Part shown: positions 45,805 through 54,911 of the stretch, piece after piece
Layout: every line of letters starts with the position of its first letter
How positions within the stretch are numbered: position 1 is the stretch's first letter
NCBI RefSeq assembly: GCF_014199435.1
Contig: NZ_JACIJP010000003.1
Coordinates: forward strand, 124,001 to 188,000
DNA length: 64,000 nucleotides
Direction of reading: 5' to 3'
Origin: Sphingobium subterraneum
GTDB taxonomy: Bacteria; Pseudomonadota; Alphaproteobacteria; Sphingomonadales; Sphingomonadaceae
Position numbers and translations under genes: made by a program
Notes under the pieces: generated by a model
Databases searched by the model: none
Seen by the model: the letters and a program-made list of their open reading frames with translations, nothing else
What the model was told of the DNA's origin: nothing

Positions 45805-45880
45805 CCGTTCGTGTCGCGCGCAGTCGAGACACGCTGACACAACACAGACGGTTCTCGACTTCGCTCGAAACGACCGGGAG
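45805..45880. repeat. Paired REP-like palindromes between mnmA and mmsB
   Basis: Two related imperfect palindromes in tandem: CGTGTC (45810-45815) with GACACG (45828-45833), then CGGTT.TCGA..TCGA.AC..CCG (45849-45877) with CTTCGC in the loop. The motif TCGACTTCGCTCGA is typical of dispersed repeats I recall from sphingomonad genomes. The pair fills the 90-bp space between two convergent genes and may act as a terminator. Confidence 0.6.
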
Positions 45881-45886
45881 TAGGTG

Positions 45887-46759
45887 TCACTCCAAAGTCT
45901 TGATGATGGCCGAGAAGTCCATCCCGCCCTGCCCCGCATCGGCGAACGCCTTGTAAAGTTCGGCTGCGCGCGCGCCCATCGGCACCTTAGCTCCCGCCGA
46001 CTCCGCCGCCGCCATCGCGAGGGTTAGGTCCTTGAGCATCAGCGCTGTGGCAAACCCACCCTGATAGCCATTATCGGCCGGGCTTTGCGGACCGACACCG
46101 GGCAGCGGGCAATAGCTCGTCATCGACCAGTTCTGGCCCGATGCCTTGGACGAAATATCGTAGAAGGTCTGCGGATCCAGGCCGAGCTTCTTGGCCATCG
46201 CAAAGGTTTCGCAGGTCGCGATCATCGACGCGCCGAGCAGCATGTTGTTGCAGATCTTCGCCGCCTGCCCCGCCCCGGCGGCGCCCGCGTGGATCACGGC
46301 TTTGCCCATGGCCGACAGGATCGGTTCTGCGCGCGCAAAGGCTTCATCGCTGCCGCCGACCATGAATGTCAGCGTGCCGCCTGCCGCCGCAGCGATGCCG
46401 CCGGACACCGGCGCATCGACCATCTGGTATCCCGCAGCCTCAGCGGCCGATGTCACCTTGCGCGCGGTATCGACGTCGATCGTCGAGCAATCGAGCAGCA
46501 GGGCCGATCCGGGAGCGTGGCCGATCACGTCCTGACTGTAAACGCTGTCGACAATGGCGCCATTGGGCAGCATCGTGACAACGGCATCAACGCCCTCGAC
46601 AGCTTCGCGGACGGTCGGGAACGCCGTGCAGCCCTGCTCGACCGCCTTGGCAATTGCCGCCTCGGCAAGATCGAACGCGTTAACGCTGTGCCCGGCCTTG
46701 ATGAGATTGGCCGCCATGCCGCCGCCCATGTTACCCAGGCCGATAAAGGCTATTTTCAT
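45887..46759 (-). CDS. mmsB: 3-hydroxyisobutyrate dehydrogenase
   Basis: Oxidises 3-hydroxyisobutyrate to methylmalonate semialdehyde with NAD in valine catabolism. The 290-aa protein has IAFIGLGNMGGGMAANLIKAGH (Rossmann fold), APVSGGIAAAAGGTLTFMVGG, and the catalytic lysine in GAGQAAKICNNMLLG. It is last in the mmsA-acd-hydrolase-mmsB unit, 30 bases after the hydrolase gene. Confidence 0.93.
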   Translation of the reverse strand: MKIAFIGLGNMGGGMAANLIKAGHSVNAFDLAEAAIAKAVEQGCTAFPTVREAVEGVDAVVTMLPNGAIVDSVYSQDVIGHAPGSALLLDCSTIDVDTARKVTSAAEAAGYQMVDAPVSGGIAAAAGGTLTFMVGGSDEAFARAEPILSAMGKAVIHAGAAGAGQAAKICNNMLLGASMIATCETFAMAKKLGLDPQTFYDISSKASGQNWSMTSYCPLPGVGPQSPADNGYQGGFATALMLKDLTLAMAAAESAGAKVPMGARAAELYKAFADAGQGGMDFSAIIKTLE

Positions 46760-46789
46760 GATGTCGTCCTCTCGCAGATGTCGTGCAAA

Positions 46790-47833
46790 TTACAGGGGCC
46801 GCCATTCCTCGTCCGGCGGCAAAGGCGCGAAAATCGCATCGAGCTGGGCATCCGTCACGCCCTCCGCCGTAGCGGGGCTCCAGCGCGGCGCATTGTCCTT
46901 GTCGATGAGCAGAGCCCGCACGCCTTCCGGAAAATCGGGCTGGCGAATGATGCGCGAGGCAATGCGATATTCCATCGCCATATTGTCGGCAAAGGTCGCG
47001 CACCCGCGTGACAGCGCCAGTTGGCGCAGCGCAACCTTGCAGGTGAGCGGGCTCTTGGTGCGCAGCGTACCGAGCTGCTCGCTTGCCCAGGGGCCACCAT
47101 CCGCCTCCAGCGCGGCGAAAATGTGCTCCAGCCGATCCGCAGCGAAAATCCGGGCGATGTCGGCGCGCGATTCCATGATCCGGCTGGCCGGAGGAGCGAC
47201 CGAAGCCTCGCCCAGAATGGCTGACAAGTCATCAGGCGTTTGCGCGATCTGCGCTTTCACCTGCTCCAGAGCCTCGGACGGAATATAATGCGTCGCCAGC
47301 CCCAGAGCACGGCAATCCGCCCCGTCGATCCGTGCACCCGTCAGCGCGAGATAAACGCCCACCCGCCCCGGCAGGCGGGAAAGATACCAGCCGCCGCCGA
47401 CATCCGGGAACAGTCCGATCCCGGATTCCGGCATGGCAAACCGCGTGTTCTCCGTCGCGATGCGGAACCGCGCAGGTTGGCTGATGCCTACGCCGCCGCC
47501 CATGGTAATGCCGTCCATGAAGGCGACTATGGGCTTGGCGTAGGTAAACATAAGGGTGTTGAGACGGTATTCGTCATGGAAGAACGCCCGCCCCGCAGCC
47601 CCGTCGTCCATTGCGGAATCGCGGATCATCAGCACGTCGCCACCCGCGCAAAAGCCGCGCCCTTCCGCATGATCGACCAGCACAACATCAACCGCCGGGT
47701 CGCTTGCCCACGCCTGAAGCTGCGCAGTCATCGCCTCTACCATCGGCAGGTTGAGTGCATGGATGGCCTTGGGCCGGTTGAGGCGAAGACGGCCCGCACG
47801 TCCGTCGATGAAGCTGAGAACCTCGTCGGTCAT
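46790..47833 (-). CDS. 3-hydroxyisobutyryl-CoA hydrolase
   Basis: A 347-aa crotonase-superfamily protein, with the longer C-terminal region typical of HIBCH rather than simple enoyl-CoA hydratases. It has GRGFCAGGDV, DGITMGGGVGIS (oxyanion loop) and MPESGIGLFPDVGGGWYLSRL (catalytic Glu/Asp). It frees 3-hydroxyisobutyrate for MmsB. The start overlaps the upstream acyl-CoA dehydrogenase stop by 4 bases. Simple enoyl-CoA hydratase is the alternative, but length and context favour HIBCH. Confidence 0.88.
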   Translation of the reverse strand: MTDEVLSFIDGRAGRLRLNRPKAIHALNLPMVEAMTAQLQAWASDPAVDVVLVDHAEGRGFCAGGDVLMIRDSAMDDGAAGRAFFHDEYRLNTLMFTYAKPIVAFMDGITMGGGVGISQPARFRIATENTRFAMPESGIGLFPDVGGGWYLSRLPGRVGVYLALTGARIDGADCRALGLATHYIPSEALEQVKAQIAQTPDDLSAILGEASVAPPASRIMESRADIARIFAADRLEHIFAALEADGGPWASEQLGTLRTKSPLTCKVALRQLALSRGCATFADNMAMEYRIASRIIRQPDFPEGVRALLIDKDNAPRWSPATAEGVTDAQLDAIFAPLPPDEEWRPL

Positions 47834-48972
47834 TGCCGCAGCAGATCCCGTCCGACGATCATCTTCATAATCTCGTTCGTCCCTTCGAGGATGCGATGGA
47901 CGCGCAGGTCACGCCAGAAACGCTCGATCGGATAATCCTGCAGATAGCCATAGCCGCCGTGCAGCTGCAGAGCGCGATCGACGACGGACGATCCCGTATC
48001 GGTCGCGAGCCGCTTGGCCATGGCGGCAAACCGCGTCTTGTCCGGCGCGTTTGCCGTCACCTTTGCCGCCGCAACATAGAGGAGCATGCGGGCCGCCTGC
48101 AATTCGGTTTCCATGTCGGCGAGCGTGAACTGCGTGTTCTGAAACTCGGCGATCGGCTGGCCGAATTGCTGACGCGTTTTCACATAGGCGATGGATTCGT
48201 CGAGACAGCGCTGTGCTCCGCCCAGCGAACACGCACCGATGTTGAGCCGTCCCCCGTCCAGCCCCGCCATCGCGATGGAAAAGCCTTCGCCTTCCGCACC
48301 CAGCCGATTGGCGACGGGCACGCGCACGCCGTCAAAATTGACCTGTGCGGTCGGTTGCGAATGCCAGCCGAGCTTGCGCTCCTGGGCGCCGAAGCTGACC
48401 CCCGGCATGTCCTTTTCGATGACAAGGCAGCTGATGCCTTTCGGACCATCCGCCCCGGTGCGGACCATCGTTACATAGACGTCATTCGCCCCGCCGCCGG
48501 ATATGAACGCTTTTGACCCGGTGACGACATAATCATCACCGTCGCGCACGGCTTTGGTCTTAAGGCTGGCGGCGTCCGACCCGGCACCCGGCTCGGTCAG
48601 GCAGTAGCTGGCGATGCGGTCGCAGGCGATAAGATCGGGGAGATAGCGCGCTTTGGTCGCCTCCCCGCCGAACCGGTCGATCATCCAAGCCGCCATATTG
48701 TGGATCGAGATGAACGCCGATGTGGAAGGACAGCCATAAGCCATGGCTTCCATGATGAGCGCGGACTCAAGCCGCCCGAGGCCGATGCCGCCTGACTCCT
48801 CGCTCACATAGATCCCGCCGAAGCCCAATTCCGCCGCGGCCTTCACCACGTCGCGCGGGAAATGATGCTTCTCGTCCCATTCGCCTGCAAAGGGAGTGAT
48901 GGCGTCGGCGGTGAAACGCCGGGCCATATCCTGAATGGCGATCTGGTCTTCGGTCAGGTCGAATTGGTTCAC
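47830..48972 (-). CDS. Isobutyryl-CoA dehydrogenase (acyl-CoA dehydrogenase)
   Basis: A 380-aa FAD enzyme of the ACAD8 type, oxidising isobutyryl-CoA to methacrylyl-CoA. It has the FAD-binding SYCLTEPGAGSDAASLKT, the substrate region LDGGRLNIGACSLG, and catalytic Glu in ILEGTNEIMKMIVGRDLL. The start is GTG at 48972, seven bases after GGGG and only 4 bases from the mmsA stop; the frame further upstream runs through mmsA. Context gives the substrate. Confidence 0.88.
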   Translation of the reverse strand: MNQFDLTEDQIAIQDMARRFTADAITPFAGEWDEKHHFPRDVVKAAAELGFGGIYVSEESGGIGLGRLESALIMEAMAYGCPSTSAFISIHNMAAWMIDRFGGEATKARYLPDLIACDRIASYCLTEPGAGSDAASLKTKAVRDGDDYVVTGSKAFISGGGANDVYVTMVRTGADGPKGISCLVIEKDMPGVSFGAQERKLGWHSQPTAQVNFDGVRVPVANRLGAEGEGFSIAMAGLDGGRLNIGACSLGGAQRCLDESIAYVKTRQQFGQPIAEFQNTQFTLADMETELQAARMLLYVAAAKVTANAPDKTRFAAMAKRLATDTGSSVVDRALQLHGGYGYLQDYPIERFWRDLRVHRILEGTNEIMKMIVGRDLLRQ

Positions 48973-48976
48973 GCGA

Positions 48977-50476
48977 TCACCCCATCGTCGGAATGACGAA
49001 GGCGTTGTCGTCGCCCACGCCGCCATCCGGCCAGCGCTGCGTGATGGTCTTGACCTTGGTCCAGAACTTCACGCCTTCCATGCCGTGCTGGTTGGTATCA
49101 CCGAAGGCGGAGCGCTTCCACCCGCCGAAGGTGTGATAGGCGACCGGCACCGGGATCGGCACGTTGATGCCGACCATGCCGACATTGACGCGGGCGGCAA
49201 ATTCGCGGGCGGCGTGGCCATTGCGCGTGAAGAGCGCTACGCCATTGCCATATTGATGCTGGCTGGGCAGTGCCAGTGCCGCTTCGAAGTCGGCCGCACG
49301 CACGATCTGGAGCACGGGACCGAAGATCTCTTCCTTGTAGCTTTCCATGCTGGTCGTCACATGGTCGAACAGGCTGGGGCCGACGAAGAAGCCGTTCTCA
49401 TGCCCCTGCAGCGTGAAGCCACGCCCGTCGACAACCAGCTCCGCGCCTTCATCGACGCCCTTCTGGATCCAGCCTTCGACCTTCGCCTTGTGCGCGGCGG
49501 TGACAACGGGGCCGTAATGCGCATCGGCATCGGTCGAGACTCCAACGCGCAGCGCGTCGATCGCGGGGATAAGCTTGGCGCGCAGGGCCTCGGCGGTCTT
49601 GTCGCCCACCGGCACCACGACCGGCAGCGCCATGCAACGCTCGCCAGCCGAACCAAAGGCCGCACCCGCCAGATCGTTGACGACCTGATCGAGGTCGGCG
49701 TCCGGCATGACGATGCCGTGGTTCTTCGCCCCGCCCATCGCCTGCACGCGCTTGCCGTTGGCGACGCCCCGGTTGTACACATAATGCGCGATGTCGGAGC
49801 TGCCGACGAAGCTGACCGCTGCGATATCGGGATGGTCGAGAATGGCGTCGACCATTTCCTTGTCGCCCTGCACCACCTGGCAGATGCCGTCGGGCAGGCC
49901 TGCTTCCAGAAACAGTTCGGCAAAGCGCACCGGCACCGACGGATCACGCTCGGACGGCTTGATGAGGAACGCGTTGCCTGTCGCGATGGCGACGCCCGAC
50001 ATCCACAGCGGGATCATCGCCGGGAAGTTGAACGGGGTAATGCCCGCTCCAATGCCGATCGGCTGACGCATCGAGTAGACGTCGATGCCCGGTCCCGCGC
50101 CCTGCGTATATTCGCCCTTCAGCAGATGCGGAATGCCGCAGCAGAATTCGATGACATCAAGACCACGCTGGATGTCGCCCTTCGCATCGGCGATGACCTT
50201 GCCATGTTCAGAGCTGAGCAGATACGCCAGTTCGTCCATGCGCGCTTCGACCAGGCGCTTGAACTCGAACATGACCCGCGCGCGGCGCTGCGGATTGGTC
50301 ACGGCCCAGGCGGGCTGCGCGACCTTGGCAGCGGCGACTGCGGCATCGAGCACCGCCCGGTCACCGAGCGCGACACGCGCCTGCACCGCGCCGCTGTTGG
50401 GATCAAACACATCGCTAAAGCGAGTGGGCGCGGCGGTCGTGACACCGGAAGCGAGGGAGTGGGAAATATCACGCAT
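48977..50476 (-). CDS. mmsA: Methylmalonate-semialdehyde dehydrogenase (acylating)
   Basis: Converts methylmalonate semialdehyde to propionyl-CoA in valine degradation. The 499-aa protein has GITPFNFPAMIPLWM, VGSSDIAHYVYNRG and the catalytic Cys in FGSAGERCMALPVV, with the MmsA-like AMGGAKNHGIVMPDAD. It is first in the valine operon and diverges from a LysR-type regulator, with an operator-like palindrome between them. Confidence 0.95.
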   Translation of the reverse strand: MRDISHSLASGVTTAAPTRFSDVFDPNSGAVQARVALGDRAVLDAAVAAAKVAQPAWAVTNPQRRARVMFEFKRLVEARMDELAYLLSSEHGKVIADAKGDIQRGLDVIEFCCGIPHLLKGEYTQGAGPGIDVYSMRQPIGIGAGITPFNFPAMIPLWMSGVAIATGNAFLIKPSERDPSVPVRFAELFLEAGLPDGICQVVQGDKEMVDAILDHPDIAAVSFVGSSDIAHYVYNRGVANGKRVQAMGGAKNHGIVMPDADLDQVVNDLAGAAFGSAGERCMALPVVVPVGDKTAEALRAKLIPAIDALRVGVSTDADAHYGPVVTAAHKAKVEGWIQKGVDEGAELVVDGRGFTLQGHENGFFVGPSLFDHVTTSMESYKEEIFGPVLQIVRAADFEAALALPSQHQYGNGVALFTRNGHAAREFAARVNVGMVGINVPIPVPVAYHTFGGWKRSAFGDTNQHGMEGVKFWTKVKTITQRWPDGGVGDDNAFVIPTMG

Positions 50477-50545
50477 AATAAGGGCATCCTCAATTTCGTT
50501 GCCCTCCTATACCCCTTTGCATTTTTGCCTGCCATAGCGTAGTTT

Positions 50546-50572
50546 TGCAGAATTAATCTGCATTATTGCAGA
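50546..50572. promoter_or_regulatory. LysR-type operator between mmsA and its divergent regulator gene
   Basis: TGCAGA-ATTAA-TCTGCA (50546-50562) is a perfect palindrome that fits the LysR T-N11-A pattern, and a third TGCAGA half-site follows at 50567-50572. The half-sites are spaced by about one helical turn. It lies about 20 bp upstream of the regulator start and 70 bp from mmsA, in the normal position. Confidence 0.6.
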
Positions 50573-50590
50573 CAAGTGGAAGCATAAGCG

Positions 50591-51517
50591 ATGTTCGACT
50601 GGGACGATCTGCGCGTATTTCTGGCGGTAGCGCGGGCCGAAGCGGTGGGACCGGCCGCGCGTTCGCTGAGCCTGGACGCGACAACCATCAGCCGTCGCCT
50701 CGCACGCCTGTCGAGTCAATTGGAAGCGGATCTGTTCGAGCAGTCGGGCGGCAAGCGCATCCTTACCGTGCATGGCCAGGCCTTGCTGCGCCATGCCGAG
50801 GCGGCCGAGAGCGCAGCGCTCGCCGCTATTGAGGAGGTCACGGGCGAACAGCGCAGCCTGTCAGGCCATGTCCGCCTTTCGGTCGCAGAGGGCATGGGCA
50901 CATGGCTCCTGGCCCCGGCACTGGCCGATTTCCGGGCGCAGCATCCGCATATTCGTCTCGACATCATTACCGCGTCGGGATTTCTCAATCCCTCCAAGCG
51001 CGAAGCCGATATGGCGGTGATGCTGGCGCGCCCGCAACGCGGGCGGCTCCGGGTGCGGCGCCTGAGCGACTATCGGCTGCATCTCTACGCCAGCCCGACC
51101 TATCTGGCGACGCGCGGTGCTGTGACGACACGGGCTGACCTGCGCCAGCACACGCTGGTCGGCTATGTGCCGGAATGGAATGCGGTGCCCGAGCTGGACT
51201 ATCTGGACGAAGTGGGCGCCGGACTGACCGCAGACCTGCGGTCGACCAGCATCAATGTGCAGCACCGCATGGTCCGCGGCGGGGCGGGCATTGGCGTGCT
51301 GCCGGATTTCATCGCGGCAAGCGACAGCGGACTGGTCAGCCTGCTGGGCGACGAGGTCGTGATAACCCGCAGCTTCTGGATGGTCATCCACGATGATGTT
51401 CGCCATCTGGCGCGCGTTGATGCGGTGGCGCGATGGATCGAGCAATGCCTCGCTAAGGACATGCCCTATTCCGGCGCGCGTTCGACCTCGACCAGCAGCG
51501 TGCCCTCACTCACCTGA
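50591..51517 (+). CDS. LysR-family transcriptional regulator (valine operon)
   Basis: A 308-aa LTTR with an N-terminal winged helix (DWDDLRVFLAVARAEAVGPAARSLSLDATTISRRLARLSSQLEADLF) and a C-terminal effector-binding domain beginning near HVRLSVAEGMGTWLLAP. It probably controls the divergent mms genes. The last 52 bases of the gene overlap the 3' end of the convergent biotin-carboxylase gene, so the C-terminal residues GARSTSTSSVPSLT are antisense to that gene. Confidence 0.88.
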   Translation: MFDWDDLRVFLAVARAEAVGPAARSLSLDATTISRRLARLSSQLEADLFEQSGGKRILTVHGQALLRHAEAAESAALAAIEEVTGEQRSLSGHVRLSVAEGMGTWLLAPALADFRAQHPHIRLDIITASGFLNPSKREADMAVMLARPQRGRLRVRRLSDYRLHLYASPTYLATRGAVTTRADLRQHTLVGYVPEWNAVPELDYLDEVGAGLTADLRSTSINVQHRMVRGGAGIGVLPDFIAASDSGLVSLLGDEVVITRSFWMVIHDDVRHLARVDAVARWIEQCLAKDMPYSGARSTSTSSVPSLT

Positions 51518-53310
51518 GCGCCCTGCTCCGCATTAAGCTGCGCTATCATACCGTCAAACGGTGCGACGAGGCTGTGCTCCATTTTCATGGCTTCGAGCGT
51601 GACCAGCTTCTGCCCCTTGGTGACCGCCTGCCCTGCGCTGACCGAGACCGCGATGATCCGGCCCGGCATGGGCGAGAGGATCGCGCCGTCCGATGCAGAG
51701 TGCCCTGCTCCGCCGCCCGCGCGCCAGCGGGACAGCTCCCAGGTCTGGCCGCCCTCCGCGACGAGGATTGCGTCCTGCCCTGTCGGTGTCGCCGCCGCAT
51801 CCAGCGCAAGATCGATCGCATGACCATCCAGCAGGAACGTGCCCGTCGTGCGCGCAGGCGCATTGAGGCGGAAGCCGGGAAGTATGCCGGAAGATGCAAG
51901 CGCGCCCGCCGCATCGGCCAGTGCTGCGTCTGACGGCCGCTCGGGCGGCATCAGCGCGTCGCCCTCGCGCCCGATCAGGCCGGTATCCAGCCGTGCCGCC
52001 GCAAAATCGGGATGCTCCAGCGCCTTGACGAGAAATCCCGCATTGGTGCGCACCGGCCAGATCGCCGTGCCGGACAATGTGTCCGCCAGCGAGCAACGGG
52101 CAGCATCGCGATCGACCCCCCACGCGATAACCTTGGCGATCATCGGATCGTAGAACGGCGAAATCTCCGCCCCCTGCTCCACCCCGGTATCGATGCGCCA
52201 CGCTTCGCCCAGATCGAACGTTTCGAGCGTGCCGATGCTTGGCAGGAACCCCTTGGCCGGATCTTCGGCATAGAGACGCGCTTCCATGGCCCAGCCGTTG
52301 ATGGCGAGTTCGTCCTGACGCTTGGGCAGCGGCTCGCCGCTCGCGACGCGCAACTGCCATTCGACCAGGTCCTGCCCGGTAATTTCCTCGGTCACCGGAT
52401 GCTCGACCTGCAGCCGGGTATTCATTTCCATGAACCAGATGCGATCGGCGCGTAGACCCTCGGACCCATCGGCGATGAACTCGATCGTCCCGGCCCCGAC
52501 ATAATCCACGGCCTGCGCCGCGCGAACCGCCGCCTGGCAGATCGCCGCGCGCGTTGCCGCATCCATGCCGGGCGCGGGCGCTTCCTCGATCACCTTCTGG
52601 TGGCGACGCTGGAGCGAACAATCGCGCTCGAACAGGTGCACGACATTGCCATGGCTGTCACCGAACACCTGCACCTCGATATGGCGCGGGTTCGTCACCC
52701 ATTTTTCCAGCAGCACCGCATCATTGCCAAAGCTCGACGCCGCCTCTCGCTGGCACGACGCAAGCGCATCGGCGAAGTCGGCGGATGCATCGACCTTGCG
52801 CATGCCCTTGCCGCCGCCGCCCGCGACCGCCTTGATCAGCACCGGGTAGCCGATCGCGTCGGCCTCACGCGCCAGACGCTCGGGCGACTGGTCCTCGCCC
52901 AGATAGCCCGGCGTGGTCGGCACGCCTGCATCCTGCATCAGCTTTTTGGCAGCGTCCTTCAGGCCCATCGCCGTGATCGAGGCGGGGTTCGGCCCGACCC
53001 AAACCAGCCCGGCGTCGAGCACGGCCTGCGCGAATTCCGCGTTTTCGCTGAGGAACCCGTAACCGGGGTGGATCGCCTTCGCGCCGGTTGCCTTCGCTGC
53101 GGCGATGATCTTGTCGCCGATGAGATAGCTTTCCCGCGCTTGGGACGGACCGATATGCACCGCGTCATCCGCCAGACGGACGTGCAGGGCGTTTGCGTCC
53201 GCATCGGAATAGACCGCCACGGTGCGAACACCGAGCCTGCGCGCCGTACGGATAATGCGACAGGCGATTTCGCCGCGATTGGCGATAAGAAGGGATTCAA
53301 GCATGGCCAT
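51466..53310 (-). CDS. Methylcrotonyl-CoA carboxylase, biotin-containing alpha subunit
   Basis: A 614-aa subunit: biotin carboxylase (LIANRGEIACRIIRTARRLGVRTVAVYSDAD, ATP-grasp KAVAGGGGKGMRKV), a linker domain, and a C-terminal biotinyl domain with the biotin lysine in EAMKMEH (Lys about 576). Leucine catabolism (LiuD/MccA) is favoured by the neighbours; propionyl-CoA and geranyl-CoA carboxylase are the alternatives. The start shares a base with the beta-subunit stop (TAATG). In-frame ATG two codons later is also possible. Confidence 0.88.
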   Translation of the reverse strand: MAMLESLLIANRGEIACRIIRTARRLGVRTVAVYSDADANALHVRLADDAVHIGPSQARESYLIGDKIIAAAKATGAKAIHPGYGFLSENAEFAQAVLDAGLVWVGPNPASITAMGLKDAAKKLMQDAGVPTTPGYLGEDQSPERLAREADAIGYPVLIKAVAGGGGKGMRKVDASADFADALASCQREAASSFGNDAVLLEKWVTNPRHIEVQVFGDSHGNVVHLFERDCSLQRRHQKVIEEAPAPGMDAATRAAICQAAVRAAQAVDYVGAGTIEFIADGSEGLRADRIWFMEMNTRLQVEHPVTEEITGQDLVEWQLRVASGEPLPKRQDELAINGWAMEARLYAEDPAKGFLPSIGTLETFDLGEAWRIDTGVEQGAEISPFYDPMIAKVIAWGVDRDAARCSLADTLSGTAIWPVRTNAGFLVKALEHPDFAAARLDTGLIGREGDALMPPERPSDAALADAAGALASSGILPGFRLNAPARTTGTFLLDGHAIDLALDAAATPTGQDAILVAEGGQTWELSRWRAGGGAGHSASDGAILSPMPGRIIAVSVSAGQAVTKGQKLVTLEAMKMEHSLVAPFDGMIAQLNAEQGAQVSEGTLLVEVERAPE

Positions 53311-54911
53311 TACATCCGGAACACGCCGAACGTCGCGCGCTCGGCTATGGGGGCGTTGAGGCTGGCGGCAAGGGCCAGGCCGAGCACATCACGGGTCTGC
53401 GCCGGATCGATGATGCCATCGTCCCACAGCCGCGCGGTTGCATAATAAGGGTTGCCCTCTTCCTCATATTTGGCGCGGACAGGCGCCTTGAAGGCTTCGG
53501 CTTCTTCCGGCGTCCATGTCGCGGCATCGCGGTGCACCGTCGCGAGCACCGACGCCGCCTGTTCCCCGCCCATGACGCTGATGCGCGCATTGGGCCAGGT
53601 GAAAAGGAAGCGCGGATCATAAGCGCGCCCGCACATCCCATAATTCCCCGCGCCAAAGCTCCCGCCGATCAGGACGGTGATCTTCGGGACGTTGGCGGTC
53701 GAGACGGCCGTGACGAGCTTCGCGCCATGTTTTGCAATGCCTTCCGCCTCATATTTTCCACCAACCATGAAGCCGGAAATGTTCTGCAGGAAGAGCAGCG
53801 GGATCTTCCTTTGGCACGCCAGTTCAATGAAGTGTGCGCCTTTCTGCGCACTCTCGCTGAACAACACGCCGTTGTTGGCGAGGATCGCGACCGGCAGGCC
53901 GTGGATATGCGCGAAGCCGCAGACCAGCGTGGCGCCATATAGCGCTTTGAATTCGTGAAACTCGCTGCCGTCGACGATCCGCGCGATTACCTCATGCACG
54001 TCATAGGGCGCGCGGACATCCTGTGGGATGATGCCGTACAGATCTTGCGGGTCATATTTGGGCGGGCGGGATTCGCGCACATCCACGTCCGGCGCGCGGT
54101 CCTGCGGTACGGTGGAGAGGATATCGCGCACCGTCGAGAGCGCGTGCTCGTCATTGTCGGCGACATGATCGACCACGCCCGATTTGCGCCCGTGCAGATC
54201 GCCCCCGCCCAGATCTTCGGCGCTGATGACTTCGCCGGTTGCCGCCTGCACCAGCGGCGGCCCCGCCAAGAAGATCGTCCCCTGATTGCGCACGATCACG
54301 CTTTCGTCGGACATGGCGGGCACATAGGCCCCGCCCGCCGTGCAGCTTCCCATGACGCACGCGACCTGAGCGATGCCTTGGGCCGACATGTTCGCCTGGT
54401 TGAAAAAGATGCGGCCGAAATGCTCGCGGTCCGGAAAGACTTCCGACTGGTTGGGCAGGTTCGCCCCACCACTGTCGACCAGATAGATGCACGGCAAGCG
54501 GTTCGCCTGCGCGATCGCTTGCGCGCGCAGATGCTTTTTGACGCTCAACGGGTAATAGGTGCCGCCTTTCACCGTCGCATCGTTGCAGACGATCATCGCC
54601 TGCCGACCCGATACACGCCCTATGCCCGCGATCACGCCTGCGCCGGGCACCTCGTCACCATAGAGGCCATTGGCCGCGAGCTGACCGATCTCGAGAAAGG
54701 GTGAGCCCGGATCGAGCAGCCGCTCCACCCGGTCGCGGGGCAACAGCTTGCCGCGCGCCACATGCTTCGCCCGCGCGCTTTCGCTGCCGCCCAGCGCCGC
54801 CGCCGCGACCTTGGCGCGCAGTTCATCGCGCAGCGCGATGTTGTGCGTGGCGTTGGCGCGGAAAGCGGGGTCGTCCCGCTGGATCTTGCTGTCGAGGACC
54901 GGACCGCTCAT
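53310..54911 (-). CDS. Methylcrotonyl-CoA carboxylase, carboxyltransferase beta subunit
   Basis: A 533-aa crotonase-fold carboxyltransferase, carboxylating 3-methylcrotonyl-CoA with the biotinyl partner. It has [59 protein letters not shown] (a stretch diagnostic of MccB), and [34 protein letters not shown]. It overlaps the dehydrogenase stop by 4 bases and the alpha subunit by one. The MccB motif supports leucine rather than propionate metabolism. Confidence 0.92.
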   Translation of the reverse strand: MSGPVLDSKIQRDDPAFRANATHNIALRDELRAKVAAAALGGSESARAKHVARGKLLPRDRVERLLDPGSPFLEIGQLAANGLYGDEVPGAGVIAGIGRVSGRQAMIVCNDATVKGGTYYPLSVKKHLRAQAIAQANRLPCIYLVDSGGANLPNQSEVFPDREHFGRIFFNQANMSAQGIAQVACVMGSCTAGGAYVPAMSDESVIVRNQGTIFLAGPPLVQAATGEVISAEDLGGGDLHGRKSGVVDHVADNDEHALSTVRDILSTVPQDRAPDVDVRESRPPKYDPQDLYGIIPQDVRAPYDVHEVIARIVDGSEFHEFKALYGATLVCGFAHIHGLPVAILANNGVLFSESAQKGAHFIELACQRKIPLLFLQNISGFMVGGKYEAEGIAKHGAKLVTAVSTANVPKITVLIGGSFGAGNYGMCGRAYDPRFLFTWPNARISVMGGEQAASVLATVHRDAATWTPEEAEAFKAPVRAKYEEEGNPYYATARLWDDGIIDPAQTRDVLGLALAASLNAPIAERATFGVFRM

